DNA of 64,000 nucleotides from Colletes latitarsis (Eukaryota; Arthropoda; Insecta; Hymenoptera; Colletidae): assembly GCF_051014445.1 (NCBI RefSeq), contig NC_135137.1:17919501-17983500 (forward strand), given 5' to 3'. The notes beneath the pieces were generated by a model. That model ran no database searches and was not told the origin of the DNA. It saw only the letters and a list, made by a program, of their open reading frames with translations. The number at the start of each line of letters is the position of its first letter. Position 1 is the first letter of the stretch. A program made the position numbers and the translations under genes. Positions 22,950 to 33,525 of the stretch are shown here, in pieces.

Positions 22950-25321
22950 AACCTCAACCACTGCCGCGCGGTACCGGATATGATGTCCCAAGTCCTCGCG
23001 GAGTGGGGGGTTGGCCTGGCGGTCGCCGCCGAGCCGTACCGCGTCCCTGATCACCCTCATTGGGTGGGCGACGCGGACGGCTTGGTGGCGACGGTGTGGG
23101 GAGGGGGCGACGGGTCCCCACCGTTTTCCTTGTTAGAGCGCGGTCGGGGATTCGTCGCCGTGGACTGGGGGGGAGTCGCTGTGGTGGGGTGCTACATTTC
23201 GCCCCGTAGCGGTCACGCTGCGTTCGAGCTGTACTTGGCCGAGGTCGGAGCACACATGCGTGCGGCGATATGGGGGGTCCATCGCGGATGTTGGATTCGC
23301 GACCCCCAACGCCGTGCGCATGGTGTCGGGTTGGCACGTGGTCGCGGGGGCAGAGACACTCTCCGATCACCGGTACATCCGGATGGAGGTCTCTGCCGCC
23401 GCGAGTGCATCCCGACACGGCCGCCTGCGTGGCACCCCACCACGCCGCTGGGCACTTCGGCGCCTGGACAAGGACGCCCTGATGGCAGCTGCCCTCGCTG
23501 CAACGTGGCCGCAGGGGGCGGCCGAGTTGCCGAGTATAGAGGAGAAGGTCGCCCAGCTCGGGGGGATGGTTGCGAACATATGTGACGCGGCGGTGTCCCG
23601 GGTAGGGCGAGCTTCTCCTCGCCGGGCGGTGTACTGGTGGTCGGCCGCGATCGCGGAAATGCGAGACGCGAGTGTCCGCGCACGACGCCAATACACCCGC
23701 GCGCGCCGTCGTCTACGGAGAGACGATAGTGTGGCGCGAGCGAGGGCAGATGACCTGTATGAGGCATACCGCATGCCGCGGATGGCTCTGCAGGTTGCCA
23801 TCAAACGGGCCAAGACCCGGGCATGGAAGGAGCTCCTCGAGACACTTAATGACGAACCTTGGGGGCGTCCTTATAAGGTGGTGTTGAACAAGCTCCGCCC
23901 GTGGGCCCCCCCCCCGTCGCCGAAGGTCTTGACCCCCGGCTGCTGAAGGACGTGGTCAGTACTCTCCTCCCAATTGGGGAGATGGGACCACGTCCTCCGG
24001 CAGAGGCGACGGCCCCGTTGGAGTGGGTGGCCGAGCCGGGGGTCACGCAGGGGGAGCTGGCCGCGGCCATCAGACGGCTCCGGGCGCGTAATACGGCCCC
24101 GGGTTCGGATGGTGTGCCCGGCCGGGTTTGAATCTTAACCCACGGCGTCCTTGGGGCCGACATCATGCGGTTGTTTAACCGATGCCTGAGGGACGGGCGA
24201 TTCCCCCGAGTTGGAAGGTAGCGGGGATGGTCCTCCTCCGGAAGGAGGGTCGGCCCGCGGAGTCTCCATCCGCATACCGCCCCATCTGTCTCCTCGACGA
24301 GGTGGGCAAGCTCTTCGAGCGAGTGATTGCTGCCCGCCTCGTCGAGCACCTGTCGCGGGGTACTCCGGGCCTGGCCGAATGCCAGTACGGTTTCCGGGGG
24401 GGCCGGTCGACGGTCGACACGATCAGTCGGGTCAGGGCCCTCTCGGAGTCGGCCGTCCCCCGGGGAGGGGTCGTGTTGGCGGTATCGCTGGATATTGCCA
24501 ATGCGTTTAACACCCGTCCCTGGGTGGAGATACGGAGGGGGCTTGAATATCATCGGATCCCCCCGTGTCTCAGGGCAGTCGTCGGGGATTATCTCCGCGG
24601 CAGGTGGATCGAGTATCCGGGCCGGGATGGTGATATGCGGAGGGAGGTGTACTGCGGGGTTCCGCAGGGGTCGGTCCTCGGGCCACTCCTGTGGAACATC
24701 GCGTACGACGCGGTGTTGCGGGCCGACCACCCCGACGGCGTCAGTGCCGTGTGTTACGCAGATGACACACTGGTGCTGGTCGTCGGGGCTCAGTGGGGGA
24801 GGGCCAAGCGCCTCGCCGAGGAGGGGGCGCAGCGCGTCGTCGGCCGGATCAGGGGGATAGGGATGACGGTGGTGGTCCATATGACCGAGATGATAGCGTT
24901 CCATTTACCTCGGCAGGATCCGCCACCCCCTCTGATCCGGGTGGGTGGGGCTGATATCGAGGTGAAGCCCCGGATGAGGTATCTGGGGTTGATCCTCGAT
25001 AGCTACTGGCGCTTCGAGGAGCATTTCCGGTGCCTGGTTCCCCGGTTGGAGAGGATGGTCTCGGCTTTAGGCCGGATCCTCCCCATCCTGGGGGGCCCGG
25101 CGGGGCGAGTTCGCCGCCTCTATGTGGCAATGGTTCAGTCGGTGGCCCTATTCGGGGCTCCCGTCGCGGGCGGCCGCCTTTGCGCGTCGGATGACCCTGG
25201 CTGGGAGGGGGGCCCTGAGGGGAGGCCAGGCGGCGAAGAGTCGGACCGGGTGGGTCCGGCACACGGGGAGGCTCCCTCGGTGGCCAGAAGCGGCCATGAG
25301 CTCCCGGCCGCCGAGGGGTAG
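22950..25321 (+). pseudogene. LINE copy D ORF2, deleted
   Basis: The start codon region is deleted. Endonuclease sequence is readable from ~22980 (AAEPYR motif present). A deletion of roughly 140 bp near 23235 removes the GDFNAKS segment, so the nuclease cannot work; SDHRY survives downstream. A frameshift in a C-run near 23908-23915 and a TGA at ~24129 break the RT N-terminus. From 24182 the RT reads cleanly through SLDIANAF and YADD. It then fuses at ~25165 directly to 3' UTR sequence, losing the C-terminal CCHC finger, and the frame ends by chance at 25321. Confidence 0.88.
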
Positions 25322-25685
25322 AAAAGGTGTCGCAGGCAGTTGCGACTTGGGGCTCGCAGCACCACTAAACGCGGCCCCGGGACGGATGGCGGCGGGGTGG
25401 AGTGGCCCCGTCCTGCCGCTATGAGACAGAGTGTCTACCGGGGAGACCGTTTGCCCCCCCGGGGATGGTCGCAAAGCGCGGGTACGGGGAGGATACCGGA
25501 AGAATGCTTCGAGCTATTCCCAGTATCCTCCCAAATCGTGGGGAAGGGTCAGCGTGGGGTTTTTAGTGGGTAGGTCCCGCGCCCGTCATTCTACGGGCGC
25601 GGGGAATCCCACACACACCTCCCGCCACTCCCCAAAGAGGTGCAAGGGAGTCATTCGAAGATTTTCCCCACGACGAAAAAAAAAA

Positions 25686-28600
25686 TGCTATTATGCATGC
25701 AGTAAGCTAGAGAGCATGGAGCAGGCTAGTAAGAAAGCACTTAGCCAGTAAGCAAGCTGTAAAATAGTAAGCAAGCAGTAGGCTAGTAAGGAAGCAGTTA
25801 GCTATTAAGCGAGCGGGGAGCTAGTAAGGGAGCAGTACGACAGTAAGCAAGCAGTAAGCTAGAAAGAAAGCTGCGAGCTAGCAAGCAAGCAGTAAGCTAG
25901 AATGCAAGCAGGAAGCTAGTAAGCAAGCTGAAAGCAGGCATGAAAGGAATTAGCTTGTAAGCAAGCAGTAAGCTAGTATGCAACCAGTGACCTAGTAAAC
26001 GAGCAGGAAGTTAGCAAGGAAGCAGTATGCTGGAAAGCAAGCAGCGGGCTATTAAGCAAGCCGTAAGCTAGTAAGCAAGCTGGAAGCTAGTAAGCAAGCA
26101 TTGAGCTAGTAAGCAAGAAGTGATCTAGTACGCGATCTGGAAGCTAGTAAGAAAGCAGTATGCTATTAAGCAAGCAGTAAGATAGTATGAAAGCTGTTGG
26201 CTTGTATGAAAGCAGCAAGAAGGTAAGCAAGCAGTGAGCTAGTAAGGGAGCGGAGAGCTAGTAAGCAAGCAGTAAGCGGTAAAGTAAGCAGCAAGCTAGT
26301 ACGCAAGCAGTAACCTAATAAGCAAGCAGTAAGCTAGTAAGCAAGCTGTGAGCTGGTGAGCGTAGAGGAAGCTAGTAAGGAAGCAGTAGGCTAGGATGCA
26401 AGCAGTAAACTTGTAAGCAAGCAGCAGCCTAGTCAGGTAGCGGTTAGCTAGTAAGTATGCTGTGTGCTAGTGAGGAAGCAGTAAGCTAGAAAGCAAGCAG
26501 CAGGCTGTTAAGCAAGCAGTAAGATAGAAAGCTAGCAGCAGGCTAGTAAGCATGCAGTAAGCAAGTGAGCTATCAGTAAGATAGCAAGCAAGCAGGAAGC
26601 TAGTAAGCAACCAGTAAGCAACCAGGACGCTAGTAAGCGAGCAGTGGCCTAGTAGGGGTGCAAAATGCAAGTAAGCATGCAATGAGCTAGTAAGCAACCA
26701 GTTTGCTAGTAAGCAAGCAGTAAGCATGTAAGCAAGCAGTGAGCTGGTATGCAAGCAGTGAGCTATTACGCGAGCAGGGAGCTAGTAATGAAGCATTATC
26801 CTAGTAAGCAAGTAGTAGGCTAGTAAGCAACCAGTAAGCTAGTAGGCAAGCTGTAAGCTAGAAAACATGCAGCAAGCTAGTAAGCAAGCAGCAGGCTATT
26901 CAAAAAGTTGCTAGCTAGTAAGAAAGCAGTATGCTAGTAAGCAAGCAGTAAGATCATAAGCAAGCAGCCGGCTAGTAAGCAACAAGTATGCTAGTATGCC
27001 AACAGTGAGCTACTAAGCGAGGAGGAATCTAGTAAGGAAGCAGTATGCTAGTAAGCAAGCAGTACGCCTGCAAGCAACAAGTAAGCTAGTTAGCAAGTAG
27101 CAGGCTATTCAGAAAGCAGTTAGCTAGTAGGACTGCAGTACGCTAGTAAGCAAGCGGTAAGCTAGTAAACAAGAAGTAAGTCTGTAGGCAAGCTGTATGC
27201 TAGAATGCAAACAGTACGCTGGTAGCCAGCCAGTGAGCTAGTAAGCGAGAAGATAGCTAGTAATCAAAGTGTAAGCTACAAAGCAAGCAGCAAGCAATGA
27301 TGCATGCAGTAAGCTAGAGAGCACGGAGCAGGCTAGTAAGAATGCACTTAGCTAGTAAGCAAGCAGTATTCTGGTACGGCAGCAGTGTGCTGGTAAGCGT
27401 GCAGTAAGCTAAAAAGCAACGAGGAGGCTTGTAAGAAACCAGCTAGCTAGTAGGCAACCAGTTAGATAGTAAGGAAGCTGTAAGCGAGTAAGCTAGCAGT
27501 AAGATAGTAAGCAAGCATTGTGCTAGTAAGCAAGCTGTAAGCTAGAATGCAAGCACCAAGCTAGTATGCAAGCATTGAGCTAGTTAGCAAGCAGTAAGCA
27601 ACTAAGCAAACAGTAAGCGAGTAATCTGGCGGTAGGATAGTTAGCAAGCAGTAAGCTTGTGGGCAAGCTGTAAACTAATAAGCAAGGAGTAAGCTAGTAG
27701 GCAAGCGGTAATCTAGTAAGCAAGCAGTAAGCTAATTAGTAACCAGTAAGCAAGCATTAATCCAGTAAGCAACCAGTAAGCTAGTAAGCAACCAGCAGGC
27801 TAGTAAGATAGCAGTAGGCTAGTGAGCAAGCAGCAAGCTGGTAAGCAAGCAGTAAGCCAGAGAAACAGCTGCAAGCAAGCAAGCAACCAGGAAGCGGGTA
27901 ATCTTCCAGTAAGCAAGCAAGCAAGTAGTGGGCTGGTAACCGAGCCGGGCACTAGTAAAGTAGCAGTATGCAGGTAAGCAATCAGTATGCTAGTGAGCAA
28001 GCAGTAAGCTAGTAATTAAGAACTATGTTAGTGACAAAGCAATAAGCTACTAAGTAGGCTGTAAGCTAGAAAGCTAGAAGGAAGCTAGTTTACAAAGCAG
28101 TGAGATAGAAAGCGAGCTGGGAGCTACAAAGGAAGCATAAAGCTAGTAAGCAACCAGTAAGCTAGAGAGCAAGCATTAATCTGGTAAACAAGTAGTAAGA
28201 TGGAAAGCAAGCAGCAGGGTAGCAAGAATGCTGGTAGCTAGTAAGCAAGCAGTACGTTAGTAAGCAAGCAGAAAGCCAGTAAGCAAGCAGTAAGCCAGAA
28301 AGCAAGCAGTAACCTTGTAAGCATGCTGGGAGCTAGTAATGGAGCAGAATGCTAGTAGAGAAGCATTATGGTAGTAAGCAAGCAGTAAGGTAGTAAGTAA
28401 CGAGTAAGCTAGTAAGCAAGCAGTAAGTTGGCATGAAAGCAATTAGCTTGTAAGCAAGCAGTGATTTAGTAACCGAAGAGGAAGCTAGTAAGCACGTAGT
28501 GAGCGATTAAGCTAGCAGTAAGCTGGTAAGCAGGTAGGAAACTAGTAGGCAAGCAGTGAGCTAACAAGAAAGCATTGAGCTAGTAACCAAACAGGAAGCT

Positions 28601-31265
28601 AGCAAGGAAGCACTAAGATAGAAAGCAAGCAGCAGGCTAGTAAGCAAGCAGCAGGGTAGCAAGAAAACAGGTAGCTTGTAAGCAAGCTGTAAGGTAGTAA
28701 GCAAGCAGTAAGCTAGTAAGCATGCAGCAAGCTCGTAATCAAGCAGTAGGCTAGAAAGCAAGGAGAAGGGTAGTCGGAAAGCAGTTATATAGCAAGCTAG
28801 CAGTAAGCTAGTATGCAAGCATCGATCAAGTAAGCGAGGGGGAAGCAAGTAAGGAAGCAATATTATTATGAGCAAGCTCTAAGCTAATAAGCAACCACTA
28901 TCCTAGTAAGCAAGCAGTAGGCTGGTAAGGAGGCTGTTAGCTACTAAGGAAGTAGTTAGCTAGTAAGCAAGCAGTAAGCTAGTGAGCCAGCTGTGAGCTA
29001 GTAAGCCAGGAGGAAGCTAGGAAGGTCGCAATATACTAGTAAGCAAGCAGTAAGGTTGTAAGCAAGCGGCAGCCTAGTCAGAAAGCAGTCATCTAGTAAG
29101 AAAGCAGTGTGCTAGTAGGCAAGCAGTAAGCTAGAAAGCAAGCACTAGGCTTGTAAGTAACGCGTAACCTAGTAAGCCAGCTGTTGGCTAGTAAGAAAGC
29201 GATTAGCTGGTAAGAATGCAGTATGATAGTAAGCCAGCGATAAGCTCGAAAGCAAGCAGTAAGCTAGTAAGTCAGCTTTAATCTAGAATGCAAGCAGTAA
29301 GCTATAAAGAAAGCGGCATTCTAGTAAGCAAGCAGTAAGCTAGAAAGCAAGATGTGAGCCTGTAACCGAGCAGGAAGCTAGTATGGAGGCAGCATGCCAG
29401 TAAGCGAATAGGAAGCTAGTATGCATTCAGTGAACGAGAAAGTTATCAGGAAGATAGGATGGAGGCAGAATGCCAGTAGACAAGCAGGAATCTAGTAGGC
29501 ATGCAGTGAGCTAGTAAGCGGGCATCGAGCTAGTAAGAAAGCAGTTAGCTAGTAAGCATCCGCTAAGCTATTAAGCTTGCTGTAAGCTGGTAAGAAAGCT
29601 GTTAGCTAGTAAGCAAGCAGCTGGCTCGGATGAAAGCAACTAGCTGGCAAGAATGCAGCGTGGTAGAAAGCAAGCATGGAGCTAGTAGGCATGCAGTGAG
29701 GCAGTAAGCGAGCAGAAAGTTAGTATGGCGGCAGCATGACAGTAAGCAAGCTATAAACTAGTAAGCAACCAGTAAGGTTGTAAGCAAGCAGTAATCTAGT
29801 GACAAAGCTGTATGTTAGTAAGAAATCAGTATGCTAGTAAGCAAGCCGTAAGCTAGAAAGCAAGCTGCAGGCTAGTAAGCAAGCAGAAAGCCCGAAAGCA
29901 AGCAGCAGGCTAGCAAACAAGTAGCAAGCGAGTAAGCTAGCAGAAAACTAGTAATCAAGCAGTGAGCTAGTAAGCCATGAGGGCGCTAGTAAGGAAGCGG
30001 TATGCTATTAAGGCACTAGAAATATAGTAAGTAAGCAGTAAGCTAGTAAGCAAGCTGTCAGCTTGTAATGAAGCAGCTGGCTATTCAGAACGCAGTTAAC
30101 TAGTAAGAAAGCTGTATGCTAGTAAGCAAGCGGTGAGCTAGCAACAAAGCAGTAAGTTATCAACAAAGCAGGAAGCATGTAAGCAAGCAGTAAGCTTGTA
30201 AGCATGCAGCAGGCTAGTCTGAAATCAGTTATCTAGTAAGAAAGCAGTATGCTACTTAGCATTCAGAATGGTGGAAAGCAAGCTGCAAGCTAGTAAGCAT
30301 GCAGTAAGCTAGAAAGCAAGCAGCAGGATAGTAAGCAATCTGTAAGCGACTAAGTTAGCAGAAAGCTAGTAAGCATGCAGTGAGCGAGTAAGCGAGGTGG
30401 TAGCTAGTAAAGAAGCAGTAAGCAATAAAGCACACAGTTAGGTAGTAAGGGAGCAGGAAGCCCGTAAGGATGCCGTAAGCTAGGAAGCAAGCAGTAAGCT
30501 AGTTAGCAACCAGTAAGCACGTAAGCAAGCAGCAGGCTGCTCAGAAAGCAGTATGCTAGTAAGCAAGCAGTAAGCAACTAAGCAAAGAGTGGACATGTAA
30601 GGAAGCAGCTGGCTATTCAGAAAGATGCTAGCTAGTAAGAATGCAGCATGGTAGGAAGGAAGTAGTAAGCTAGTTAGCGAAGAGGTAGCTAGAGTGCACG
30701 CATCATGCTAGTAAGCAAGCAGTATGGTGCAAAACAAGCAGCAGGGTAGTAAGCAAACACTAAGCGAGTAAGCTGGCTGTAAAGTAGTAATCAAGCAGGT
30801 GGCTAGTAAGGAAGTAGTATGCCTTTAAGCAAACAGTAAGCTTATCAGCAAGCAGTAAGCTAGTAGGCAGCCAGTCAGCTAGTAAGCAAACAGCAGGATT
30901 GTCAGAAAGCTATAAGCTAGTAGGAAAGCAGTGTGCTAGCAAGCAAGATGTGAGCCAGTAAGTAAGCAGTAATCTAGTAAGCAAGCCGTAAGCTGGTAAA
31001 CCAGCAGCAGGCAATTAAGAAAGCAGGTACACAGTAAAAAAGCAGTGGGCTTTTGTGCAAGCAGCAAGCCAGTAAGCATGAGGTAAGCTAGTAAGCGAGC
31101 AGGAAACTAGTAAGGAGGTAGTAAGCTAGTAAGCAAGCAGTAAGCTGGTAGGAAAGCAGGTAGCTAGTAAGGAGGTAGTAAGCTATTAAGGTAGTAGTAC
31201 GATAGTAAGCAAGTAGTGAGCTAGTATGCGAGCAGGAAGCTAGTAAGGAAGCAGTGTGCTAGTAA
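25686..31265 (+). repeat. 19-bp satellite block 5, longest
   Basis: About 5.6 kb of satellite, the longest uninterrupted block. A distinctive ~60-bp variant string at 25694-25750 recurs at 27300-27357 without the LINE, evidence of local duplication. Near 27720-27960 the array is more disordered, with runs of GCAAGCAA. It ends with GCTAGTAA immediately before LINE copy E. No gene is seen. Confidence 0.95.
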
Positions 31266-31649
31266 CCCCTCAGGGGCTGCCAGCCTTTCAGCTGCAGTAC
31301 GGGCTTAACGAACCCGGGGTACCCGAGTCATACACACACCATAAGCCTCCTGTTGGTCGTCACAACGACCCATTCACAATTCCCTATTGGTTTTGAGAAT
31401 GGTACGTGACGGCAGGAGGAACGGGGGTCTTGGCTTAACCGCCTGGGCCACGAGTATGGCGACTCTATAAAATCGCCCTCCAATCCTAAGCTATGGTGCG
31501 CGGCGATGGGATGCATGGTTGGGGGAGAAGGCCCAATCCCAAGCGACCACCTCCGGGGAACCTGCCGAACCCCCGGAGTATTAGGCTTACCCGGGTAAGG
31601 CGGCTCTGCCCGGGTGGACCTTTATTTCCGACCATCTCGTGGGATTGTT

Positions 31650-33525
31650 ATGGACACAGAAAATAAAATGGGGATGGGCGGGTTTTGTCGGTTGGGGAGG
31701 ACGGAGACGGGGTTGGGGTTAGGGTGGCGGCGCTCGCGCCCCACTCAGCGCCAGGTCCGGCTTCGTGGAGGGTGGAGGAGGACGACGAGACGGCGTCGGT
31801 CTCGTCCTTCTCCTCCAGCACGAGCCACATAGGCTCTAAGAGGAAGAGGACGGGGCAGGCCGTCGTCGAGGTGGGCGGGGCGATGAGCCCGTCGGTGAGG
31901 CTGAGTTGCCTCAGGGACGAGGTGACCGAGGAGATATCGGAGAGGATCTCCTCGTCCCTGAGGCGGGTGGAGAAAGTCGCCGCTGCCTGCGCCTTTAAGG
32001 GGCAGAAAAGCGGTGGCGCGGAGGCCCTGAAGGCCGCGGCGGAGGAAATGAGGGAGGCGGCGCGGGAGCTCAGAGGGCGGAACGCCCGTCTGCAGCTCCT
32101 GTTGGAGGAGGAGCGACAGGGGAGGAGGAGGGCAGAGGCGCTGTGGAACAGCGCGGCCCTCCCTCCCATCCTCCCTCCTCCTCCACCGCCGCGTCCCTCG
32201 GCGGAGGTAAATAAGCGGAGTGCGGCGGCAGTGGTGCGGGGCACCGCGGGCCCCTCCACCCGCACTCCACCCGTGAAGAAGTCCCCGTCCTCCTCAGAAG
32301 ACGATCTTCTGAGGAGGATTGGGGACATGATTGATGGCAAGCTGGCCGCCTTCCGGGAGGAGCTCCTCGCCGGAAGAGCGGTCAGCAGGAAGGCGGTGCC
32401 TCCCCGACCTGTTCCGGTACAGTCGGGGAAGGCAAAGAAGGGCGGAGTGAAGGCTCCGCCCAGCGTTGCGGCACCAGGGCCCCGGGTCGCGACCCCCAAG
32501 GGGGGTGGTGTACCCGTGGTCGCGGTGGTCGCGTCCTCCACAGCACCCTCCCAAGGGGGGGTGGCGTGGAGTGAGGTGGTGGGGCGGAATGCGAAGCGGG
32601 CGGCGAGGAAGGCCTCGCAACCGCAGCCTCCGCCTCCGCCACCGGTGGCCAAGGTAAAGGCCGTGAAGGTCGGGAAGGCACGACCAGGTCGTCCCCCAAA
32701 AACGGCAGCGGTGACGCTGACCGTTGCGCAGGGGGGCGACCTGACCCTCGCGGAGGCGATGCGGCTCGCCAGGGAGAATATCTCCCTGGAAGAGCTGGGC
32801 ATCGCCTCCGTGAGGGCGAAGAGGGCCGTGACCGGGGGTCTCTTGCTGGAGATCCCCGGTGCAGAAGGCGGCGCGAAGGCGGATCGTCTCGCCCAGAGGC
32901 TCCGGGAGCAGCTGGGCGAGCGAGGTGTCCGGGTCGCCCGGCCCACGAAGCGCACGGAGATGCGCGTTTGTGGGCTGGACGACTCGGTCAGCGCACAGGA
33001 TGTGTCCCGTGCCCTTGCGAGGGCGGGGGACTGTCCTGTGGAGGACCTGCGGATCGGAGAGATCCGCAGGTCGCCCTCCGGCCTCGGGTCGGTGTGGGCC
33101 CGGTGCCCCCTCTCCGCCGCCCGTAAGGTGGCGGAATCCGGGAGGGTTTTGGTGGGGTGGGCTTCGGCGCGAGTGGAGATACTCGCGCCGCGCCCGCTCC
33201 AGTGTCACCGCTGCCTCGAATTGGGGCATGTGAGGCAGTGGTGCACCTCGCCGGTGGACCGCAGCGGTAACATTGACCGCTGCGGGGCAAAGGACCACCG
33301 CGCGAGCCAGTGCTCGGCGACCCTCCACTGCCCGCTATGTGCGGACAGGGGGATGCCAGCCGACCACAGGGTGGGGAGCAGGAAGTGCTCCCCCCCCTCC
33401 CGGAAGGAGAGGAAGAGGCGGGCTGCACCGGCTCCGGTGCCGAGGGCGGTGGCATCGTCCTCCATGGAGGTGGACGGTGCTACGGGTCGGACGGCCGGGA
33501 GGAGGCTGGCGCGGCCATTAATTAA
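31650..33525 (+). pseudogene. LINE copy E ORF1, two frameshifts
   Basis: The aligned ATG is at 31650. Loss of one G about 30 nt downstream (near 31678) shifts the frame early. The rest is open, with the acidic Ser-rich N-terminus, coiled-coil segment, Pro/Ala linker, pre-finger domain and three zinc knuckles. A second indel near 33488 makes the frame miss its normal TAA at 33523-33525 and run on to 33652. The middle knuckle has the inverted hairpin loop (33269-33275), giving NID in place of QCY. ORF2 would start in the TAATG at 33521-33527 context. Confidence 0.88.

Larger units (their letters stand above)
19851..25685 (+). mobile_element. R1-clade LINE copy D, recombinant and deleted
   Basis: Starts CCCTCTGGG after GCTAGTATGCAA and ends in poly(A) at 25685, followed by GCTATTATGCAT. 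The two flanks match 10/12 and share the unusual TATGCA, so they are a decayed TSD. The 5' UTR hairpin is at 19935-20008. The copy is a hybrid. Sequence up to ~21147 is like copy G; from ~21148 it restarts inside ORF1 with copy B-like sequence, so the ORF1 N-terminal region is present twice. Further deletions remove the ORF1/ORF2 junction (~22915), part of the endonuclease (~23235) and the ORF2 C-terminus (~25165). Confidence 0.9.

Noticed and set aside
14469..31000. Leu/Ala/Tyr-rich minus-strand open frames through the satellite (for example 14469-14711, 17095-17322, 26467-26754, 28561-28875)
   Set aside because: The satellite's minus strand has few stops, so its repeat reads as a 19-residue periodic peptide. 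The frames are not conserved in length or start and have no gene context.
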